From NCBI GenBank assembly GCA_020650975.1, contig JAIPMN010000714.1, positions 1 through 53,388 on the forward strand: a stretch of 53,388 nt of DNA, given 5' to 3'. Under the pieces are notes generated by a model. That model was not told the DNA's origin. It saw only the letters and a list, made by a program, of their open reading frames with translations, and did not search any database. The stretch is from Apostichopus californicus (lineage: Eukaryota > Echinodermata > Holothuroidea > Aspidochirotida > Stichopodidae). Below are positions 35,001 to 43,600 of this stretch, one piece after another. Numbering within the stretch: position 1 is the stretch's first letter; every line of letters begins with the position of its first letter. A program made the position numbers and the translations under genes.

Positions 35001-37592
35001 TGTGAGACAAAGGGCACGTAGCGAGGAATTTGCCAAGGGAGGGGCGAAACTGTAGGCAAACTATCAGAGCCGTATATTCGGCATTGAAAACTATCTAAGC
35101 ATAGCGCCACCATGAGTTGGCGTTACGCGTGCAAGAAAATTTTGGCTGAAAATGCCTCCTAGATTGCTGGAAATGGCACTTCCCGAGCCTTGTAAGTTGC
35201 ATCTAAGCTTCAAATTACATATCATAAAAACATACAACAAAATAATGCTCAAGAGGTGGCTATGCGCCTGCCATTAACTTGGTCACAAAATCATCAATCA
35301 CAATATTACCAAGCTGATATTATAAAGCTGAGGGGGCTGCAGCCAGGCTGTGTAGACACATTCTTTTGCACCATGCAGTTTAACACAATAGACAATATTG
35401 TTTGATAGTCACATGCCTGACGAGCAGTTTTGCAGAGCTTTTTTGCCAAGTTTGAGACATGATCTACAGACTACAGTCTTTGTAAAATTGATGAACAAAA
35501 AGCTCCCTTATTCATACTTGCCTTTGTGACATATTCAATGTTTTCTTAGCCAAATTTAATATATAATCTATTATATTTCTGCCTGATGGCTCTTTTGTAC
35601 TGCTCATCAATTGGTTAGCTGTGAGTATCGTCAGATGCTGGCGGCAATGTTAATCATTGAATATTAATTATGTTTTATTCATCAAAGTTACTGGTATGTT
35701 GTCAAATAAAGAAGACTTAGTTATTGATGGTCTTGCCAAATTAGTTTATAATTTTCGAGGCAAAGTTACTATGTTTATCAAATAATTACTTTTCACGTAC
35801 CTTGTTGTCAAGGTACATGGCAATTAATCATTGTACCTGTCATTTAGTTACACAATTCGCTATAAATTATTTCTTGCCACATTCATGTGACTCAAATGGG
35901 GGGTGAGATAACCTCCATGGAGAAATTGTAGAAACTACATAATTCATTTAGTATAAAAATTAAATTGTTGGGGAATCTTCATTTCAAAGGGTTAGCACTA
36001 TGTCAGCTGTAAAGGCTTTTACAATATTAAGTAGAAACATTTGCAATATGTAACTGAGATTATTTATGTGAAAGCAGTTAGGCTCAGAATTAGATCATTC
36101 CACACAGAGACGGAATACTCCTGCTTTTAGAAAATTTAATTTATATTCTTCATAACTGCATAGCAGTTACAATATGTCTGCTGCTGTCCAACAGCTTCCA
36201 ATTTTAAGATGACATCATGTAACATTGCAAAAGTCTAATGGGGGAGGGTTTCATACTTAAAGTAATGAAATACAAACAGTTGATTTCAGGATAAATCAGT
36301 TTACCTTCCATATGAAGTGTCTCCTAAGATGAAATATCTGGCTGATGTATTTTGAGACAAAAACGAAACCACCCGAGCAGAACACCAGAGCAGCTCATCT
36401 GGAAACTGAAGGGCAACCTGATGAAAAACATAAATGTCATTTCAAAAGTCATTCTATGTCAACTGTTATAATGGCACCCCCCCCAGCTGGTACCCGGGTG
36501 GATCACCTCCACCCCCCCCACTTGGTATGCGACGACTTTAAGGCTTCCAAGCGACTGGTTAACTGGTATAAAACTCATGGTTGGAGTGAACAATGCTTCA
36601 ACAGTGCTTCAAGTTCAAATGTTTGAAGGAATCTTTCTTTCAGAAAATAATATTTTTATTATATATTTTTTGTGTTATATATCTCATCCCATTATCGTAT
36701 GGTTAAATGAGTAATCTGTCAGTATAGTTAAGGACATTTGAAAAATTGCTTCTAGACAAGCTTTTATAACCTATCATGCAAACTTGGAGGGATTAAAAAA
36801 TATTTACTTCTTAAGTCAGTTCAAAATTGCATCAATTCACACATATTTGGAGGCAACTGACTGACAAATAACACTATAACAACCTATGATTCAAGACAGA
36901 CTTACAGTGGAATTGTTATCGCCAAATTGCCGACACTTTTAGGCAATGGTGCACCTGGAATAGTTGGCACCCGGGTAAATATACTTTGTCACGCCGTGCA
37001 GGGGATGCCGCCCTGGGGGAGGGGTCTAAGGGGGAGGGGTCTAAGGGGAGTAGGTATCCCCCTCCCTTGAGAAACTTCTGTTTTTGTAACATGGCTTAAA
37101 TGCAAAATGGTACTATCTTGGGCAAAAGCTATGAATTGATAACACAATGATTTACAAAAATATAGGAAACATTTTTTGAGGGGCTGTGGCATGGCACACC
37201 CCCCCCCCCCACTGATACTGGGGCGGATTGTCCCTCGCTTGGTATGCCACTGACTTTAAGGTTAAGAACTTAAGAAGCCAATAATTTGAAATAAAAGTTG
37301 GTAATTTAGCATAACCTACAGAGCCATTTTGGGACAATTTAAAATGCTACTAAGAAAGTTTCAATTTAAATTTCAACTCTGTCCTAAAGGGCCACAGAAT
37401 TTGAAACTTCAGATGTATCTTTTTTTAAAGAAAACATTACATACTTGCCTTCTTAAAGTTGTTCTGTGTAACAAATGTTATGCAACGGTCCAGTTCCAAG
37501 AAGTTCTCTATATCTTGCAAGCGTTTTTTCTCGACTGCTACATCAACCGTTCTTTGCAGAACATCTTCAGATTTACTACTAAATGCATCCAT
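23018..37592 (-). CDS. DPH2: Diphthamide biosynthesis protein 2 (DPH2), 6 coding exons, 495 aa
   Basis: Exons in transcript order (- strand): 37592-37449, 36417-36305, 34693-34473, 32765-32061, 24861-24688 and 23148-23018. Phases agree and total 496 codons, against 489 aa in human. DPH1-DPH2 is the iron-sulfur, radical-SAM-type enzyme that moves the 3-amino-3-carboxypropyl group of S-adenosylmethionine to a histidine of eEF2. Seen: [10 protein letters not shown] (49-58), [15 protein letters not shown] (to 91), [11 protein letters not shown] (102-112), [32 protein letters not shown] and the C-terminal [19 protein letters not shown]. Cluster-ligand candidates are Cys87/88, Cys109 and Cys350, matching family positions. 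Exon 4 must start at 32765: the open frame continues 18 codons further upstream into intron, but only the CGCAG acceptor joins the protein in register. The intron after exon 1 has a GC donor (AAG followed by GCAAGT). The chosen start, [10 protein letters not shown], aligns with vertebrate N-termini; an in-frame upstream exon is discussed elsewhere. Confidence 0.95.
26567..26640 (+). pseudogene. tRNA-Ile(AAT)-like sequence: degenerate tRNA or SINE head
   Basis: It is 74 nt long. Acceptor strands GGTTGGG/TCTAGCC pair throughout if G-T is allowed. The anticodon arm AGGA-CTAATAA-TCCT gives a 7-nt loop with anticodon AAT. The CTAATAA loop, the AGGTCGC variable region and the GTTCAAATCC B-box closely follow animal tRNA-Ile(AAT). 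The D stem does not pair and the T stem has mismatches, so it is probably not a working tRNA. It is followed by CCCC and A-rich sequence, as a short tRNA-derived retroposon would be. Confidence 0.6.
27272..27331. repeat. GGGGGA microsatellite
   Basis: Perfect GGGGGA hexamers grade into GGGGA and GGAGAA variants. The run is strongly purine-only and could form triplex or G-quadruplex structures. Confidence 0.85.
27766..28114 (+). mobile_element. Non-autonomous DNA element, hAT-like ends (copy A)
   Basis: It begins CAGGGATGTGCCCA and ends TGGGCACATCCTTG, so the ends are inverted repeats. GGAAAG occurs immediately outside both ends (27760-27765 and 28115-28120) as a likely degraded target duplication. 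The left part is rich in CGCCCAGCAC boxes in both orientations. The right part has TTTCTCAAAGGGGG then TTAGACCCCTCCCC. A diverged relative lies at 30340-30666. No transposase is encoded. The CAGGG ends and short duplication suggest hAT; the superfamily is inference. Confidence 0.7.
28628..28661. repeat. TTTTA simple repeat
   Basis: Short imperfect pentamer repeat in the DPH2 intron. Confidence 0.6.
29422..29599. repeat. 178-bp segment bounded by 25-bp inverted repeats
   Basis: The left arm 29422-29446 (starts TGTAGCCCC, ends ATAGGGC) and the right arm 29575-29599 (starts GCCCTAT, ends GGGGCTACA) match at 22 of 25 positions when one is reversed. The interior is unique. This fits a tiny foldback/MITE or a structured RNA stem. 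I do not see a convincing target duplication. Confidence 0.65.
30340..30666 (+). mobile_element. Non-autonomous DNA element, same family as 27766-28114 (copy B)
   Basis: Ends AGGGATGTACTCA and GAGCACATCCCT mirror copy A. The interior order is the same: GCCCGGC/CGCCCAG boxes, then a CAAAGTTTCCAAAGGGG region followed by GAGACCCCTCCCCC. AATTTGT on the left and AATTTAT on the right look like a degraded target duplication. Divergence from copy A is high, so the insertions are old. Confidence 0.65.
31505..31880. repeat. Degenerate tandem repeat, about 150-bp period, 2-3 units
   Basis: Blocks such as GCAAGGCTTGTGACGGTTTT, ATGGACATGGTTTAT, AAAGCATGTAAT and CATTGTGC...ACATTGCGC recur in the same order, starting near 31508 (partial), 31583 and 31731. 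The units are diverged. Confidence 0.6.
33493..33514. repeat. Perfect 22-bp palindrome
   Basis: GGTCCCACATT is followed directly by its exact reverse complement. It is in DPH2 intron 3, with no loop and no mismatches. Confidence 0.9.
36471..36542 (+). repeat. Dispersed repeat fragment, copy 1
   Basis: Shares with 37190-37261 the order ATGGCAC, C run, CTG.TAC..GGG.GGAT, then CTTGGTATGC.AC...GACTTTAAG. Both copies are in DPH2 introns (1 and 2 of the coding part). It looks like the same end of an interspersed element, with family unknown. Confidence 0.55.
37000..37080 (-). mobile_element. Fragment related to the GGGATGT-ended element
   Basis: Read on the - strand it has TTTCTCAAGGGAGGGGGATACC then TTAGACCCCTCCCC, the same core as the right part of copies A and B. 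The TTAGACCCCTCCCC motif is present twice in tandem. No full element ends are visible. Confidence 0.5.
37190..37261 (+). repeat. Dispersed repeat fragment, copy 2
   Basis: Partner of 36471-36542: CATGGCAC, C run, CTGATACTGGGGCGGAT, then CTTGGTATGCCACTGACTTTAAGG. Confidence 0.55.
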
Positions 37593-39330
37593 TGAATGTG
37601 TAATGTGAACCTGCATTAAAGAGACATTTACATTGTTTTACAGAGTTTGTGTAAGAGAGAGAAAATTTTTCCAACTCCCAAGTGCTCATGTTCCATCATT
37701 GGGATAAAATATATTAATATTTAGTTATCAAGTTTTCATATTTGAAATAGTAATTGCAATATAAATAATATGTGATATTGAACTTAGACTAGACACCATA
37801 CAGCAAGTTCTACTCTTTTCTTCCTTGAAATTTCATTATATAACCAAGGAAACTAAATATACCCTTTGTGATGGGATGTTACCTCCTAACAGTGACTCCT
37901 AACGTTGATCACATTAGTGCAAAACAGTGAACCAAAGACGTAACCAGTGTGACATCACATATTGCATACAGTGCAATATATTTTTCCATAAAATATTTAC
38001 ATAGAGCTCTCCCAACATTTCCTGCTGTTAATACTGGTCATGATACATGTGAAATGAAATGGTTAAAGGGGGTGGGTTCTCCCTCACCTTTTGAAAACAA
38101 TTTGGGATCCCCTACATGCAAAAAGGAGGCATGCACATGTTATAACTTCATGTCATAATGTATTATTTTACAATAACTTTGTGAAGTAACATACATGTGC
38201 AATATGTTAACTTTCAAATTGCCTATGTGCGGGTCAGAGTGTTTGTCAGCATGCTGTTCTTACCCACAATTTGCTGGTCACTTAGAAGCTCTGTATAAAT
38301 AATTAATAGCTAATAATAATACAGTATTTATTTTTACTTGCTATGTATTAGATCAGCTTACTATTTAATCTTTTGACCTGATTACAAGATTAAGGTTTCC
38401 TTACTCAAACAGTAGTTGCATGTTGGGGGTTTCATGATGAAGGAAGAAAGTGCTCTGGCTTTGTTTTGCAATTGCACAAATGTTATAATTGAAAGGGGGC
38501 TTTGGCAGAGCAGAGCATTTTTTTTGTCACTAAGCATATGGAACCTAGGCCTAGTCCCTTATAAGGAAAATTCCAATCTGGCACAGAAATTGTCAGTAAT
38601 AGTTAACTTTGAGAAAACTAATTTGCACAAAATTTTAAAAAGCAATATCCAGTATAGGCCTAATTGGTCTTGGTTGTTTGACTGTAGGTCCTAGGGAATG
38701 ACTAATGTTTAAAACATAAACAGTTTTTACTGAGCATCTCAGATCAACTCCCATGTCACGCTGTTTGGATTCTCTCATAATTCAGTCTAACTGTAACTGT
38801 GTAAAGTGTTAATCTGTATTAAATTTGAAAACAACAAACTATTTTACTGCTTAAATTGTGTAAAAATCCTTTTATAGGCCAACCAAGTTTAATCCTTTTA
38901 ATAAACATGTGACCATGTGAATTTATTAAATTTTTTTGAATCTCAAGAAATTTCAAATGGCAAGTGGCTTTTGCCCTGTTTTTATCTTTTCAATATTGAT
39001 TACTTATCTTAATGCTGATGCAGATCAGTGTAGCAAAGTCATGTATATGCATGTGGGTACTATGTACATGTGATAAATGCATAATACAGGCCAAACCTTT
39101 TATTGCTGTTTAATGATTGAAATGGAAAAAAAGTTGAAATTGAAAAAACAGAACAAAGCATTCAGTTGTATACTATTACTAATAACTATAAGTGTCAGTA
39201 GGTGGTCTGTTATTATACTGGCAAATAATTTTGTTTAGTTACATTAGTTAATTTAGAAGTAACAAACTTTGTTTAGCAGTTTAAGGACTTTGAATCTTGT
39301 AACTTATAAATTACTAATATAGTCAGTATT

Positions 39331-39806
39331 GCGAATTTCGGAACACTGCGAATTTCGGACACCCCTAAGAAATGCACGATTTCACCATGACAACCTACAG
39401 GAAGAGCCAAATTTCAACAAAAAGTACAAAGCTACAGTTATTTTCTCTCCAAAATGACCCGTGTGCAAGTAAATACTTACATATTTGTCAATAAAATGAC
39501 GGAGATCTATGAAGTCTGTTATAATTACTGAAAGAGCAACTGCGCCACCAATTTTATCACCAGCGCCACACTGTGGGACTGTGTCCGAAAATTCGCAATA
39601 CTCTAGCAAAGAAATACCAGTTCCACAATCACAAGAATCTTCTTGGAAAAAAACGTGAAAACAGTTTGCAGGAAAGAAAGTTTGGCCGTGTATCGTAATA
39701 TAACACACTTCTACCACCATATCAAGTATATTTTCAGGTGATTTATACCAGAAGATATAGTTTTGGGGTGTTTTAAGGCTTAGGTGTCCGGAATTCGAAG
39801 TATCCA
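39331..39806. repeat. Cluster of GCGAATTTCGGACAC boxes in both orientations (possible MITE)
   Basis: Two + strand boxes (39331, 39348) and two inverted boxes (39581-39597, 39784-39799). The outer pair reads GACACCCCTAAG against GACACCTAAG when one is reversed. This fits an old element with terminal and internal inverted repeats. An open frame of 147 codons on the - strand overlaps it. Boundaries are uncertain. Confidence 0.4.
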
Positions 39807-39825
39807 TGCTATGCCTATGGTTCAT
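39481..39825 (-). other. Possible upstream exon or unrelated ORF in front of DPH2
   Basis: A - strand open frame begins at 39825 with an ATG and stays open to a strong donor at 39480 (AAATAT followed by GTAAGTAT). Joined to the DPH2 first-exon acceptor at 37610, it would be in frame with the DPH2 ATG (six extra codons between). The 115 residues resemble no family I know, and vertebrate DPH2 has no such extension. The frame also reads through GCGAATTTCGGACAC repeat boxes. A 5' UTR exon, or chance, is more likely than a true N-terminal extension. Confidence 0.2.
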
Positions 39826-40196
39826 GTTTAAACTTGGGTTCTAGCCTAGGCCTAATGTTTCTCGTTAGGATATCTTTGGACATAGCAAATTGACCATTTT
39901 ACAATGTGATAGTCTACAGTACTAGACTATTACTGGATAAAGTATTCTTTTGATTACATGTATGATTGTAAATATTATTTTAGTTTACAAACTCACATGC
40001 TGACGATAACATTAGTTCACAAGAAACAATGACATAGCATTGGTCTTTGTCGGGTAGGCTGCACGTTATTTACAGTACTTAGCCCATAGCCTAGATCAAT
40101 TATTATATTCCTCAGTCTCGACGACTAGCCTAGTCCTAACGTAAGACTAAGACCTACAGTAGTCAGTACCCTATTATTTACATTGTTACTTTGTCA

Positions 40197-40399
40197 TTAA
40201 CGTTAACTAGAGTCATCCCCCCCCCCCCCACCCCTGGATATGCGTCTGTTGAACAAACTTTTTAAATCTGTGTCTTCGTGCAGAAACAGCTGNNNNNNNN
40301 NNTTAACGTTAACTAGAGTCAACCCCGCCCCCCCCCCCCCCTGGATACGCGTCTGTTGAACAAACTTTTTAAATCTGTGTCTTCGTGCAGAAACAGCTG
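40197..40399. other. Assembly gap (10 N at 40293-40302) flanked by a near-identical duplication
   Basis: 40197-40292 and 40303-40399 share TTAACGTTAACTAGAGTC, a C run, GCGTCTGTTGAACAAAC and ending AAACAGCTG. They differ only in the C run and a few substitutions. The pattern is that of two haplotypes or a mis-joined contig end placed side by side, not a biological tandem repeat. Confidence 0.85.
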
Positions 40400-40635
40400 C
40401 AGCGCGATTACACCATGGGCGCAGCCATGTTTCTTTTCATTTCTTTTCATACGCATGCGTAGAAAGTGTTAACGGTCAATTTGTAGCGCCTTTTTCGATT
40501 GTTGTGTTAGCCTAAGCTGCAAGTTAACCATATTACATACAGTATAGACAGTAGGTCGACACAATTTTCCATGCATAACGTTCATACCATTTACTGTTTC
40601 GTAGTGGCTGCCTCCGCAGCCGAATTATTATCGAA
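40303..40635 (+). promoter_or_regulatory. SMC2 promoter/5' leader region
   Basis: This is the sequence immediately before the SMC2 ATG. It has more CpG than its surroundings, a perfect 12-bp palindrome TACGCATGCGTA (40450-40461) close to the NRF-1 consensus, and GCAGCCATGTTTC (from about 40421), which resembles a YY1 site. These are typical of TATA-less housekeeping promoters. DPH2 points the other way 3 kb to the left, so a shared control region is possible but not shown. The start site is not visible from sequence. Confidence 0.4.
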
Positions 40636-43600
40636 ATGTATATAAAAGAGATGGTCATCGACGGCTTTAAGTCGTACGCTCAAAGAACAGAGATTAAAGA
40701 TTTCGATAATCTTTTCAACGCGATCACTGGTCTAAATGGCTCTGGAAAATCTAACATACTCGATGCTATTTGTTTTCTCCTCGGAATCAGTAACCTAACA
40801 CAGGTAGACCTAACTTAAGACTAGTCCAATGTACTATTACTAGTATAGCCTAGGCCTAACGTCCAAATCGAAGCAAACACTGTAGAGACTTCAACTTCAA
40901 GACAGGGATGATCAAACACCTGTGAAGGTGTGTGCTCTACTGATCTATTTTTCCCCTTGTAACTTCACAAGCAGAACATTCCTGGTCCACTGTTTGTGAA
41001 GATACAACTTAACAAGGGGAGAAGGTACATCAAATCAAGTTGCCATAGGCTAGCCTTTTCAGCTTAGCCTGGCTAGGGTCGTACTAATTAGCGTCAACAG
41101 GCACTTTTCACGACAACTCAAGACAACTCAAGACAACAAGTTTAAAATACCATCAAATACAATGGTTGTAATCAGAGTGTATATGGAAAAACGTTTAAAA
41201 CTAACTGGAACCATCGTGCATACATATTTTCACGGGAAAAAATGTTTTTGTCGTCAAAATCGTCAACTTTCTCCGTCCGTAGAATTGGACGACCTGATGC
41301 TATTGCTCTTGCGCAATGACATTGGACCGCACCATTACAGAATAAAATACACGGAGAGAATAATAAAACCAGGCAAAATGATAGTAAGCAAGACTCTGTA
41401 AAAATTAATAAAAACATATGTAAATTTCAATGGAAAAACAATAAGAAATATTCATTTTTTTAAAAACATTCAATGATTTGATTGATTTGGAGTTCATTCA
41501 CTTTGGTGGCACTTTCTTACTACGTCAATCCACCTTACCGACACTGTACACAAAGGTAGTTCCCAAACCCTAACACAAACCCACCCATATCATAATGGTG
41601 CGGTCCAATTCTACGGACCGAGAAAGTTGACTATTTTTACGAAAAAAACATTTTTTCCTGTGAAAAATATGTATGCATGATGGTTTCAGTCAGTTTTAAA
41701 TGTGTTTCCAGATACACTCTGATTATAACCATTGTATTTGATGGTATTTTAAACTTGTTGTCTTGAGTTGTCTTGAGTTGTCGTGAAATGGGCCTGTTGA
41801 CGCTAATTAGTATGACCGCCTGGCTAGGTTACACTATGTTCCTTATTAGTCTTAAGTTGTTATGGTAGGCTGTTCTAAGTCAAACTCAGTAGTTGGCCAA
41901 GCCTAGACCTAAAGTTAGTACTTTCGGCTAGTAACTAAGCTACAATACAGTTACACAGTCAAGTCAGTTGATGTTACTATTAGGCATCCCCTGACAGTGA
42001 CATAACTTGGTAATTGTAGGCTAGTGCCATTATAAGTGGAATCCTACCTTAGGGCCAAAAGTCACCCAAATTGTTCCTAATTCTCATATAGCAACACACT
42101 AGTCTAACCACTGATGTATCAGCACGTTAAGTGCATCATTTTCCATATAACCACGCTAGTGGTAAGGATGCTTTCCTATATAGTTGATTCAAGTTATGTC
42201 ATTGAAATGTAAACTAGATTATGATGAAATTATTTATGTAGTTGAATTCAGACTGATATAAACTATGTTTTAAGATGAAGTGCATTTAAGTTTGGATTTT
42301 CATGCATCACAGTGGCACAAGAACTATTTAACTAAGAACAATGGTTTGTATAACATATGGCTTAATATAGGCCTGGCATCAAAATTTTGAAGTCACTTTT
42401 ACCGCAATCGACAAAATTAACAAATTAACTAAAGAAGATAAAAGAAACAGAAATTGTTCATAGTTTTCTAAGACTTCATTGATATTACTAATCAAAATTG
42501 TCGCGGTTTTAACTTTATTTTTTGTCTTTTCCTTGCCATAAAGGTCCGTGCAGGAAGTTTGCAGGAACTGGTGTACAAGGGTGGACAAGCCGGTGTGACA
42601 AAGGCAACAGTAACTGTTACTTTTGACAACCGTAACAAAAATCAAAGTCCACTTGGCTATGAAACATTTGATGAGATCACGGTCTCAAGACAGGTGAGGA
42701 GATGGATCAGTTAAAATCCCATATGTCATGAACCAACTATGGAAATGTTACTTTTATACCTTGTTGAACTTAGGAGAGATGACTGGTTTGCAATGTATCA
42801 CATTTATATGCCCTCCCCCCCCTCCCCACCCCTCTTCCTTTGTCCCTTGCCACTGCTTCATTTGTTAGTATATGTGGAATCAAATTAAAAATGTTAGACT
42901 GACTCATACCTTGAATTTTGAGGAAACACTGAAGTTTATTATCAAAATGATGAAACAGTCTTTGATATACCTTGTGCTCATACCCAAATCTTTTGGTAGT
43001 AAATTCAGTCAAATCTACTCATCTGTGCAATAATTTTGAAAACTGGTCAATGACCAGACTATTCCTTCCACAGGATCATAGTCTATTTATAACTTTATCT
43101 AAGTTATGATAAAGGAAAATTATTGAACATCTGAACTGCTATAGAAAATGTATGTGAGCAATAAATATTATTCACATATATGTTTTTTTTTCTTTCTTTT
43201 TCTTCTTCTTCTTTCTACAAAGGTCATCATCGGAGGCAGGAATAAATACCTCATCAATGGTTCCAATGCAAACAACAGCCGAGTTCATGATTTATTTTGT
43301 TCCGTTCAACTTAATGTCAACAACCCTCACTTTCTTATTATGCAGGTATAGTGAGAAATGGTGACCCTTCCAAATGCCACCTCAGAATGTTAATATCAAT
43401 GTTCCTATCGTCTTTGTTTTGAAAAGTGACTATTGATGAAACAGTTTATTTTCAGTTTTACTGACTAGTATTTTTAGTCAGAGACATAACTTTTTGGTAT
43501 TACTTGCATGCAGTCATTTTTGCTAATCATAGTAGAAATTTGATTTCGCAGACTCGACAGTTTCTCATTCTTGTCAGCCTTGCGGCAAACTATATATATC

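Noticed and set aside
35008-35110. GGGCACGTAGCGAGG start of a possible dispersed repeat
   Set aside because: It looks repeat-like, but there is only one copy in the window and no termini can be paired.
40200-40225. Poly-C runs as biologically special tracts
   Set aside because: C or G homopolymers recur throughout the window (3695, 13860, 22418, 24241, 27627, 29868, 37199, 48530, 51000) and look like general simple-sequence noise of this genome.
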